Shown here one piece after another: positions 55,501 to 64,000 of a DNA stretch of 64,000 nucleotides (position 1 is its first letter; each line of letters starts with the position of its first letter). The notes under the pieces were generated by a model. It searched no databases. It had not been told where the DNA came from and saw only the letters and a list, made by a program, of their open reading frames with translations. A program made the translations under genes and the position numbers. The DNA is from Amoebophrya sp. A120 (Eukaryota > Sar > Dinophyceae > Syndiniales > Amoebophryaceae): assembly GCA_905178155.1 (NCBI GenBank), contig CAJINV010000004.1, positions 6,445,923 through 6,509,922 on the forward strand, in the 5' to 3' direction.

Positions 55501-58500
55501 TGGAAGAATGGAAGGTCTGTCATGCTGTGCTAGCATGACCCCAAAGTCTGTCATGCTCGTTACCCAAATGCCCCACTTTTCTGTCATGCATAAACGCGGT
55601 TTGTCATGCAGAATACGCAACATCTAGCAAGGTAGAAACTTGTCATGCTGAGCAGTCACTTGTGGCGTCCTCAGGATTCGCCAACCAGCATCACAAGTTT
55701 CCAGACCCAGACATTTTTGCAATGCATAAGTTTTTGGGGTCTCGCGCGACGAGGTGGAACAATTGGAAGCTGTAACTGTGGCAGAGATGAAGAAGAACTC
55801 AGCAAATGACGATCACCGATTTTTTTCTGCCGGTGCCTCCAGCGGTTTTCGGTCGACCGCGCTCGCCAGCCAGCAGTCCACCAGAGGAGGAGGAGGATTA
55901 CTGGGGGCAGGAAGCGGCACAAATACGTTTCCTCCATCTTCCTCTTTGCACGACCAGCTGGCCGCGGCGCTGTCGCTTTCCCCAACATCTAAATCCACTT
56001 CCACTCCGAAGATGATGAACTGGTTCTCATCCTCATCCGCGAATTTTTCAACAGCTTCTCCCACCACTGCAAAGAGATTTATTTCCCACCAGCAGCCTGC
56101 TATCATCACCCCGCAGGACCCGCGTTGGATGGCGTGCGCTTGTCTAGTTCACCCTGCGATCGTATCAAATGCAAAAATGTCTGGGTCTGGGAGATTGCGA
56201 GATTTGTCATGCTAGTCTGGCATGACTCTGAATCCTGTGTTGCATGGCCGCGAAGAGCTCCTCCCCCCTGTCATGCAAAAACGCAGTTTGTCATGCGGAA
56301 TACGCGACTCAGAACCACGAAAAAAACTTGTCATGCTTGGCAGCGCATCATAGTGAGTTCACTATTCCCTTTCTTGCATCACAAGTTTATTCAAGACCCA
56401 GACATATTTGCAATGCATAGATCGAAATCCTCGACTGTACGGGCGTGGCTCTGAAGAAGGACTATCGCATGCAAATGTGTCTGGGTCTGCAAACTTGTGA
56501 TGCTAGTTTTTGAATTGCGGGCACATTGCAATACGCAGCTACGCATGACAAGTTTTTGAGCTACTAATATGTGTCTCGCTTTCCGCATGGCAAACTGCAT
56601 TTTTTCGTGACAGGCAATAGAAGGGTAGTTCTTTCTTGCTTCATCTGCATTACAGATTTAAGGGGCATGTGAGACAAGCACGACAAATTTGCACTCTTTC
56701 AGACTCAGATGTACTTGCACTGGATAAGGACTCGCTGTGTTTGATTTCTGTCTTGAGACACCTACACACACTGATTTTGGACAAGAATCTATCCAGGAAA
56801 AAAACTGTGTAAGTGTAACTTTGTAGGAAAAACAGCATCACAAGTTCGTTTTGCATTACAGGGAAAATCTGTCATGCGCAGCTAGCACGTGGAAACACGC
56901 ATGAAAGTTGCCTGTGATGCACACCCACCATGACAAGCGTATGCCCTTTTGCATTTCCTGCATCACAGACTGACACTTACACGCTTTTTTTCTTGCATAG
57001 AATCCACTCCTGGTTGCGGAAGACCTCCCCTGTCTGGCGGAGATTGAACAATTGGAAAAGCTCGAGGTCTCCTACTGCCACAATCTGACAACTTTGAACA
57101 CCTTGAGTAAGTGCCCCATGCTGCGGGAGGTCGTGGCGCGGTGCTGCGACCGACTGGGTTGGGAGAGGAGAGCTGGTGGAAGTTTCGGGGGTGGTGCGTA
57201 CGGTTCTTCGCAGTTGGGACGAGGGGGTGTTGGTGCGAGAAGTGGCGCTATGGCAAAAACGTTTGGGGACGGCTTTGGAGGTAGTGTTCGTTTTCTCATC
57301 TTGAAAATATTGTTGTGCTGTTGTGCATATTAAGCATAAGGTTGGCTACGAGAAACAGAATGAAAGTCACATGTTTATTTTCGATGAAATTCTCAACAGG
57401 CCGTGGTGGTCACCACCCGGGCGATTCAACATCCGTCTCGCACCGTCCGGAATCGGCCGCGTCGTCGGAGGAAGGCATGATTGACGTGGTCACGTTTAAC
57501 CAGAACGTATCCTACGCCGGATATCGCGAGGAAAAATGCCCCCACCCCCAAAGTTGCAAAAATTTGTGATGCAAAGTTTCCAAATGAAAACTTTTTTTCA
57601 TGCATGAAAGAAGTATGAACCTTTCTGATGCAGAGTCTAGGTGTGTGTTGTCGCATCGCTTGCATGACAAGCGCCGCTCTTGCTGGGATCTTTTGCAATA
57701 CAAATGTTTGCTATTCACGAGCGGAAAGCTGTGATGCTGATAGATGCAAGAGGGCGAGCGTTTCATTTGGAAAGGTTTCTTTGCAATACAAATGCTCCCA
57801 AGTTCGGGGGTGGGGGCATTTTTCATCGTAATACCGGAGGAAAATTGTCTATCGACACAGACCCGGAGAAGGAGAATGATGTACGGTTTGCGGACCAGTT
57901 ATCGTCTAGTTTGAAGACGGGGAAGATAACTACTTCTTTTAATGGAAATAAAGGGGGTAAAATATTAAACGCGATCAGCAGCAAGCAGCATGATGCAAGC
58001 GAAGCCCATGTGGTCGGTCATCCTGCGACAAAAACTACAAGCGGACCAACACCATCTGTCCGCCTGGCGGAGAGCCCGATATCGTAAGGAAAAAATCCCC
58101 CCTCCCCATATCGAAAAGGCACACCGCAGAAAATTTGCCATGCTGATTGGTGACCACAAATCGTCTCTGTGTTGCAAGCAGGCAACCCCACAGGCCCCGC
58201 AGCATTAGGTAGGCGGTTTGTGATGCTACTGGGCCTACAGCATGGACGTTTTTCATGCTAAGCACCTAGGCAAGCACGTCTCTCCTCGAGCTTGATATGG
58301 GCTTGCAGTCCCCTACTGCAAGAGTGATCCGATTTGTGTAAGCAAATCCAGCATCAGAAACTTCGTTTCGATATGGGGAGGGGGGGTTTTTCCTTTTGAT
58401 ACCCGAAAAAGAACAACCCCAGGCGGTGGTGGGATCAGGAGCTGAGCAAGGAGGCACAGGACCGCGCGCTATCACACAGAAAAAAGCCGGCAGGTCACAT

Positions 58501-61500
58501 TTGTGATGCAAAAGTAAATACACAAAAAAACCTGCATTGCATATCGTAAACAGCATGCTATGGGGCCGCCCATGACAGATTTATCTGTTTATTCATTTTT
58601 GCAGTACAAATCTGCCCTGCTTGCTTTTTTCTGTGGGATACGCGCTGGTCGAAAAATATGTTCGCGGAGAAACGCTGTTAGAGCTTGCTGACAGTACTTC
58701 GAGCGCTGGTCAGTTTGGTGATGCAGTAGACCTCCATCAGCCGAGCGGAACAACTAAAACCTTGAGCAAGGGACTTTTCTCAACCGCATCGGACCTTCAC
58801 ATCCCGGACTCATCTTCCAATTTGGTCCAGCAGCAGCACAGCACGGCGTCGGCAGTGAGCATGAAGCAGCAGGTGGTGAAGGCGGTCAAAATCCAACCAC
58901 CACTCTTATGGCGTTCTCAACTGTTACATTCTCAACTGTTACATGGGTTTGTGATGCAAGAGCCGCAACAGTGAAAGGGGTAAGCTTGCAACTCTCGCAT
59001 CACAAATTCGGCACAGATTTAGGCGCCGTTTAGCCCTTCGGGGATTTGTCATGCGAGGTAGCTTGATCGTCTGGTGGCTCATGGTAATTTTGCATGACAA
59101 ACCATGTAACAGTTGAGAATGTAACGTTTGAGAACGCCACCACTTTCCAGGTCGGAAAGCAAACTCGGAGCGAATGCGGCAGGGACGACGAATAATTTCA
59201 ATTTTATGGCGAATAATAACATGACAGGCAGCACATCAGCGACAGCACCGCACCAGGAAATAAACGAGCAGCACGAGAAACTTTTACTGGACAGCAAAAC
59301 CGTGAAGATTCTGAATGTGGAAGACTGTCCGGAACTCGAAATCGTGCGGATGAACACGGTCGTCGAAACTCTCGACCTTTCGTATTTACCGAAAGTCCGG
59401 CAGCTCACCGCGAACTTCAAATGCCTCCGGCAACTGGATTTGAGTTTCTGTGGCGCTCTGAAGGAACTGAATTACACGACCGTTTTCGAGGCCGCGCCGT
59501 TACTGAAAATCGTCAACGCGGCGCACTGCGATAATCTCACGGCCGTGAACGTGCAGCAAGCACCGTGTTTGGAAGTTCTGCACTTGGCGCACTGCCAAAA
59601 GCTGCGGACCTTGGGGGAAAACTTGTTTCCGGCTGGATTGAAGTTCGTGGACTGCTACTGCTGTTTCGCCCTGCAAGAAACCGAGATCGCGAAGGTCTAC
59701 GCGGATATCGGCGCCGCGTTTTACAATTTCGGGGCCGGCGGTCGGGCGGGGTCCGCGCGAGGGGGAAGAGGAGCAGGAGGACAGCACGCACTGAAGGAAG
59801 GGTCCAAGGAAAGCAGCATGAGCCACGCGACGTCAGCCGGTACCAGCAATGTGCTGAATAAAGGCGCCGGGGGAAGTGTGGCGGGGAAGAAGACGTCGTC
59901 CAGCGCGGGGGGAAGCGAGGAGGACGATCACGCGGTGGATGTGTTGGGCAGCTTGGATGTGGTATTGCTGGAGGAAGTGCCGAGTCGGGCGCGGAAGGGC
60001 AGTATCAAATGCAAAAATGTCTGGGTCGTTGGGAAGGAAGGAACTAGTGATGCGTCCCGTGGGTCTTACAAAAATCTGTGTTGCGTGATCACCAAAAGTT
60101 GTCCTTTTTTGACCAACATGAGCGGGAGTTTCTCCTGCAGGATAGGCATGATAGAGACTACTTCGCAGAATCAATCTGTCATGCTAGGTCCTGCGTTCCA
60201 GATGTCATGGGGCATGGAAAATATGCATGACAAGTCTGCATTCTTCCAGACCCAGACACTTTTGCATTTGATAGGCAGTTTGTGTCGGCTTTTGGACGCT
60301 TGGCAGGAATCCGATCTGCAAGGGCGTATCCTGTGCAAAAGTATCGTACCCGTATTGCAATCATGCATTACAAATCTTGTTTCCAAGGCAAATCTGCATT
60401 ACAAATTTTTATTTCTGATGCTGAGAAAATTTGTAATGCATTTATACAAGTGCGATACTTTTGCAGTTCATAGGGCGGAATTCGTGGCAGTAAGTATGGA
60501 CTGACGTTATTTTCAACATCTTGCGATAATTTGTGTAATATCTGTTTATCTGTTGTATGTTGCAACAACTTATAGGCACGGTCGAAAATGTGCTGTGCAA
60601 ATGGAATGCATGGATGCACCGAGTTGAGTAATATGACATACAGACCTAAACTTTACAAAATGTTTTCCCAGCTACCTGCTCCGCGTGACTTTCGTCCCGG
60701 GGACGTTTTCTAAGCGGTACCAACGGGGCGAAGAATTGATTGTCGCCGCTGACAAGCTCGGGTCTACATTCGAGTTTGTGAATTTCGAAGACCTCCGCCT
60801 CGGCGCCTTCCCCGGCGGCCACCACGCCAGCATTGCGGCGGACACAGCTTCTGTGTGCAGCGACCAAAGTTTACTGTTGCAAAGTAACAATCCGCTGGGA
60901 ATCAATCTACGCGAGCACCACCAGCCCATGTCCCCATTCGGGATTATGGCTGCTGCTGCAGTGCACAGTGGATTCGCGACCGCGTCTCCTTTGGGAGCCG
61001 GAGCGACCAGTTCTTTCACACAGAATTACCTTGTCGGCGGAAATTCTTCCCCCGTGTCCTCCGTCGCCAGTTCCCGCGGGGCGAGCAGCTCGCGGTCGGC
61101 GAGTCCGCTACACGACAGCTCCTACATGTCGGGGCGGCGCGGGTCGGTGTTCGCGCGGTCGAGGGCTGCGCCATTGTTTGTTTGGCCAGGATCATCTTCA
61201 GGGACATCAACAGCAGCGGCCTTCACTGGTGGGACGAGGGGCAGCACAACAGCCTCCGTACAACAACTCCGGACACCGACTCCCCCAGCGGGTGTCAACA
61301 CCGGAACTACCTATCAAACTTCGGAGCTCACGACCCCGCAGGCGGCGCGGGCGAAATTTTGGAAGGCGTGTCAGAAGGCGGCCCAGTTGGCTATTCTAGT
61401 ATGAATTGCAAAAGTATCGTACTCGTATAAATGCATGACAAATAATTCCCTCGTATAAATGCATGACAAATTTTCGCGGTTCTGACCCTAGATCTCCTGC

Positions 61501-64000
61501 GTCCGAAGCTGCTTGCGGCGACGGTGCAAAGGTTTTTGATGTGGTGCAGTCGGGTATGCGTGACAAATAATTCCCTCCGCATGAAAAATAAAATTTGTCA
61601 TGCGGATTTACCTTGGGAAAAAAAATTTGCATGATTGCAATTGCTACGAGTACGATACTTTTGCCGAGGATAGTTAGAAGAGGACAGCAACTACGGGGGA
61701 AACAGGAACGACGTCCACGCGATCGCCCGCCACAGCAAGGACGTGGTGGAAGAGCTGCAGGATGCGTATGCGTTGCTGGAAAAGGTACTCACTATTGAAG
61801 TGATCTGGTTCCCTTGCAGTTGTGGACGGGAAAAGTCGGAGATTGATTTTCCGCATGGGTGGTTGCGATCGCTTTTTTTATGCGAAGTCGTGCGTGACGA
61901 AATTCAAAATTTTGATTTTCCCCAAAGGTTAAAGTCCGCGAGATCCCGCTTGTCCTGGCCGGTCTCAAGTACCTCCGCGACTGGGCCCCGGACACCGAAA
62001 TCCTCGATCCACTCGGGTCGAGTCTGCGGTTGCGGGCACGGGACGTTGCGAAGCACTTGAAGGTATCAAATGCAAATATGTCTGGGTCTGGAACAGTGCA
62101 ACGTTTGTCATGCACGTTTTGCATGACGCGTGAGGTCTGTGATGCATGCCCTAGCATCACAGATCATGTGAGAGCTTTACCATGCCTTTTCCGCATGAGA
62201 AACTGCCCTTCGGCCTTCTCAAAAGTGAACAGCTTCATTGGGAATCATGCAACACAGATTTTTGTATGATTCAGATCTAGCATGACAAGTTGTACTCTTC
62301 CAGACCCAGACATATTTGCAATGCATAGAAGGAAAGTACTCGCCGGAGGTTGCTGCTGGCGAAGGAAATCCTCGGATTGCCGAAAGTGTCCGAGTATGAG
62401 TTGCAAATATGTCTGTGTCTGTCAGCTTGCGAGATTTGTCATGCTAGTCCAGCATGCCTCTGAGCTTTGTATTGCGTGGCCGCAAAGAGCTCCTCGTGCC
62501 TGTCATGCAAAAACGCAGTTGTTCATGCGGAGTACGCAACTCCGAACCACGGAAAAACTTGCCTTGCGCGGCAGCGCATTAGAGTCTGCTCTCTATTTCC
62601 TCTCTTGCATCACAAGTTTCCAGACCCAGACATGTTTGCATTTGATACCGAGTTCGCCGGACGAGCGGATGCAGCAGTTGGTGATCATGAGGAGCTATCA
62701 GCATCCTCTCCACCGGGGGGACAAATGAGCCGCACGAAAACAAGAACATCAACCCTGTTCATCTCGTCCCAGGAGCTGCAAGCAAAGGCGCAACAAGAAG
62801 GCCAGCCTATCAGCCCGAAAATGAATCTCGGTTGTCTCCCGGTTCCCCAGTTCGGGCACAACAACAAACCCGGCTACAAACCGAACTTCATCCCGGTGTT
62901 CAAAGGGGTTAGGTGTGACGAGAAGCATCTGTTTGTTGAGACGTGCAAAGCAGTACAGGAAGCCCTGTGGCAGTCGATGGACCCGGACCGGATCAAGCAA
63001 GCTCTCACCCTATGAGAATGCACACCTCCTCCTCCCCCTCATTTGTCATGCAAAACCCAAATCCAAGTGCTTCCCTGTGGCACTGTTTGCATGACAAATT
63101 TTTCACGAAGCCCAAACAGTACTACCCCAGGCGCATGAATTTGTCATGCACAGGCTCTATGTGTGCTGGTGTTTCTATTGCTGTTCATGCAATACAAATG
63201 AGGGGGAGGGGGGCTTGTGCACTGTCATAGACCCGTGCCTGCGGTCCGAAAAACCCGAGGTTTGTCTTGAAGGCGGACAAGAGATATCACAGAAAAAAGT
63301 GTTAACGTTAACGGTTTTCACAGATTGCAGTCATGCATCACAAATGTAGCCCAATATGCATGCTATGCATGACAAATTCTGACACGTCTTGTGATGCATT
63401 TCTGCATCACAAATTCCGTTGACGTTAACACTTTTTCTTGTGACAAGAGAGAAGGATGTTGTTTATCGGAGTTCGTTATCCACAGTGAATTTGTTCCCGT
63501 ACACGTACAAATGGGGCTTCTGCATCACAAACTTGTCTTTCAAGCTTCCTCAGCATGACACCTGGCTTCTTCTTCTAAGTTGGTGAAATTTGTGATGCAT
63601 TTTGCACATGTGCGGGACGAAATTTGTATTGCATATTCGTGTTGAAAAAGTGCGAGCGGTATCTCGCGCATTTGGAGCACCGCATTGACTACTGGAAGGC
63701 ACAGTTGACGAGCAAGGCCGTGATGAGCGGGAACCGACAATCAACGAAGTCTTCGACGGGATCGCAGGTGGCGCAGGTTGCTGCAGCGGGTGGGAACTCC
63801 AACAACAGCAACGGGGGGAACAACAAGACCACGGAAATAAACAAAGAAAACCAAAACAGTAAAAATACCACGACCAACGCTGCTGTTTCAAAAACCACCA
63901 GCAACGCCCCACTGTTTTACCAGGAGCTGATTTCCCTCGAGGAACTGTCTGAATCTCGCTTCCTGCTGAAGCAAACCGCGTTCCGTATCGAATGCAAATA
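52596..64000 (+). CDS. Large leucine-rich-repeat protein gene, 3' end outside window
   Basis: Twenty-eight exons join in one frame for about 1,727 residues before the window ends: 52596-52666, 52949-53014, 53331-53413, 53689-53729, 53825-53960, 54111-54258, 54541-54620, 54897-54967, 55235-55475, 55734-56162, 56425-56462, 56732-56789, 57005-57280, 57400-57521, 57839-58079, 58407-58469, 58646-58904, 59145-60002, 60279-60326, 60478-60489, 60672-61399, 61678-61784, 61928-62063, 62333-62394, 62653-63010, 63235-63284, 63451-63505, 63640-63985. LRR-type repeats appear near residues 500-545 (LEKLEVSYCHNLTTLNTL) and 855-965 (VETLDLSYLPKVRQL, LRQLDLSFCGALKEL, LEVLHLAHCQKLRTL), of the cysteine-containing kind seen in F-box/AMN1-like proteins. 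Long Ser/Gly/Asn-rich linkers separate them. No kinase, F-box or membrane segment is evident, so the role is unknown, probably scaffold-like. Twenty-four introners and four GT-AG introns interrupt it; one exon is 12 bp. Confidence 0.8.
52667..52943. mobile_element. Introner family G
   Basis: TIR TATGGGAGTGTCAGGATCGA with inverse TCCTGACGCTTCCATA. Target duplication TCGCC/TCCCC has one mismatch. An empty counterpart exists at about 51535. Confidence 0.9.
53015..53325. mobile_element. Introner family C
   Basis: TIR TATTACAATGAAAAATGCCC and inverse; target duplication GGCCG. Confidence 0.92.
53414..53683. mobile_element. Introner family A
   Basis: Left end TCTGCATCGCAAATATG is diverged; right end GCATTTGATA. 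Target duplication CATGC. Confidence 0.85.
53730..53824 (+). other. Short GT-AG intron with introner-like inverted repeat
   Basis: 95 bp, GTATAATTT to CATCTAAG. Contains imperfect arms GTGTAAATTTG and CAAATTTGCAC and two TTTGTCATGC motifs. Confidence 0.8.
53961..54105. mobile_element. Introner family D
   Basis: Begins TATGCTGTGCAAAAGTATCG and ends CAATGCATA; target duplication GCTGA. Confidence 0.92.
54259..54535. mobile_element. Introner family A
   Basis: Begins TATCAACTGC and ends GCGATGCATA; target duplication TCCGG. Confidence 0.92.
54621..54891. mobile_element. Introner family A
   Basis: Begins TATGGACCGC and ends GCACTCCATA; target duplication GGACT. Confidence 0.9.
54968..55229. mobile_element. 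Introner family A
   Basis: Begins TATGCATTGC and ends GCAGTTGATA; target duplication TCGAG. Confidence 0.92.
55476..55728. mobile_element. Introner family A
   Basis: Begins TATGGATTGT and ends GCAATGCATA; target duplication AATTT/AGTTT. Confidence 0.88.
56163..56419. mobile_element. Introner family A
   Basis: Begins TATCAAATGC and ends GCAATGCATA; target duplication GATCG. Confidence 0.92.
56463..56726. mobile_element. Introner family A, diverged right arm
   Basis: Begins TATCGCATGC and ends GCACTGGATA; target duplication AGGAC. The 38-bp exon before it is among the shortest here. Confidence 0.88.
56790..56999. mobile_element. Introner family J
   Basis: Single-copy family in this window. 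TIR AAAAAAACTGTGTAAGTG with inverse CACTTACACGCTTTTTTTC; ends TATCC/GCATA. Target duplication GAATC. Confidence 0.85.
57281..57399 (+). other. Conventional GT-AG intron
   Basis: Begins GTAGTGTTC and ends CTCAACAG. No TIR. Confidence 0.85.
57522..57833. mobile_element. Introner family C
   Basis: Begins TATCGCGAGGAAAAATGCCC and ends CATCGTAATA; target duplication CCGGA. Closely similar to the C elements of the kinase gene. Confidence 0.92.
58080..58401. mobile_element. Introner family B
   Basis: Begins TATCGTAAGG and ends CCTTTTGATA; target duplication CCCGA. Confidence 0.92.
58470..58640. mobile_element. Introner family K
   Basis: TIR TATCACACAGAAAAAAGC with inverse GCTTTTTTCTGTGGGATA; target duplication CGCGC. 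Seen once here. Confidence 0.85.
58905..59136. mobile_element. Introner family H with 8-bp target duplication
   Basis: Long TIR of about 35 bp built on GTTACATTCTCAACTGTTAC, inverted at the right end. It lacks the TATC/ATA termini, and the flanking repeat is CCACCACT (8 bp). Confidence 0.85.
60003..60273. mobile_element. Introner family A
   Basis: Begins TATCAAATGC and ends GCATTTGATA; target duplication GGCAG. Confidence 0.92.
60327..60472. mobile_element. Introner family D
   Basis: Begins TATCCTGTGCAAAAGTATCG and ends GCAGTTCATA; target duplication GGGCG. It is followed by a 12-bp exon. Confidence 0.9.
60490..60671 (+). other. Conventional GT-AG intron
   Basis: Begins GTAAGTATGG (a consensus-like donor) and ends TTTTCCCAG. 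Confidence 0.88.
61400..61672. mobile_element. Introner family D, enlarged interior
   Basis: Begins TATGAATTGCAAAAGTATCG and ends TTGCCGAGGATA. Flanking repeat TCTAG/GTTAG is imperfect. It contains an internal duplication of CTCGTATAAATGCATGACAA. Confidence 0.85.
61785..61927 (+). other. Conventional GT-AG intron
   Basis: Begins GTACTCACT and ends CCCCAAAG. No TIR. Confidence 0.85.
62064..62327. mobile_element. Introner family A
   Basis: Begins TATCAAATGC and ends GCAATGCATA; target duplication GAAGG. Confidence 0.92.
62395..62647. mobile_element. Introner family A
   Basis: Begins TATGAGTTGC and ends GCATTTGATA; target duplication CCGAG. Confidence 0.92.
63011..63229. mobile_element. Introner family F
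   Basis: Begins TATGAGAATGCACACCTCCT and ends GTGCACTGTCATA. Target duplication CACCC/GACCC has one mismatch. Confidence 0.88.
63285..63445. mobile_element. Introner family I
   Basis: TIR AAAAAGTGTTAACGTTAACG, inverted as CCGTTGACGTTAACACTTTTT. Target duplication AGAGA. Confidence 0.88.
63506..63639. mobile_element. Introner-like intron, family unresolved
   Basis: 134 bp, beginning TACAAATGG and with GCATA near the right end. It contains GCATCACAAAC, GCATGACACC and TTTGTGATGC motifs. Flanking repeat is unclear, but removal keeps frame (VPVHVLKKCERY). Confidence 0.6.
63986..64000. mobile_element. Introner family A, left end only
   Basis: TATCGAATGCAAATA at the window edge matches the family A left terminus. 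Confidence 0.75.

Overview
This is nuclear DNA of a eukaryotic protist. The best fit is an alveolate close to the parasitic dinoflagellate Amoebophrya (Syndiniales). The reasons are a very high intron load, many introns that cannot be assigned GT-AG ends, and introns that are themselves short terminal-inverted-repeat elements flanked by 5-bp target duplications. Such 'introner elements' with non-canonical splicing have been described in Amoebophrya, as I recall. No rRNA or conserved marker was available to fix the species, so the assignment is an inference. No prokaryotic operon, CRISPR array, tRNA or rRNA was recognised.

Layout. Positions 1-10704 (minus strand) hold a protein kinase with two PH-like domains (6928-10704), a near-identical 5'-truncated tandem copy (1-2367), and between them three paralogous intronless genes of unknown function (2381-6671). 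A small cysteine-containing ORF and a 614-residue probable secretory protein follow on the minus strand (11473-14112). After a compositionally odd non-coding stretch come a carbonyl-reductase-like SDR (16841-17848), an RS-domain protein (18408-21583) and a polytopic membrane protein (about 22582-26343). The spliceosomal DEAH helicase PRP22/DHX8 fills 27805-40428; its first intron has been expanded to 5.4 kb by a 119-bp minisatellite. Two diverged paralogs of a mitochondrial-type membrane protein (41132-43724 and 48992-50986) flank an 873-residue protein of unknown function (44453-47074). A very large leucine-rich-repeat gene (52596 to beyond the window end) has 28 exons visible here.

The dominant feature is the introner population. 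I place about 57 copies in at least eleven TIR families (named A-K here for reference), nearly all inside coding sequence. Typical copies begin TATC or TATG, end ATA, are 150-320 bp long and sit between 5-bp direct repeats. Removing the element plus one repeat copy restores the reading frame at almost every junction. For PRP22, the kinase, the RS gene, the two paralogs and the membrane gene (from its exon-2 Met), the summed exon lengths come out as exact multiples of three. Family interiors otherwise differ but share a recurring GCATSACAAA / TTTGTSATGC motif. Paralog pairs provide empty-site controls, so several insertions can be dated relative to gene duplication. Conventional GT-AG introns coexist in the same genes.

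Limits: exon boundaries were read by eye from frame and target-duplication logic. At each introner the exact splice point can slide within the repeat. Gene names are given only where motif content is decisive.
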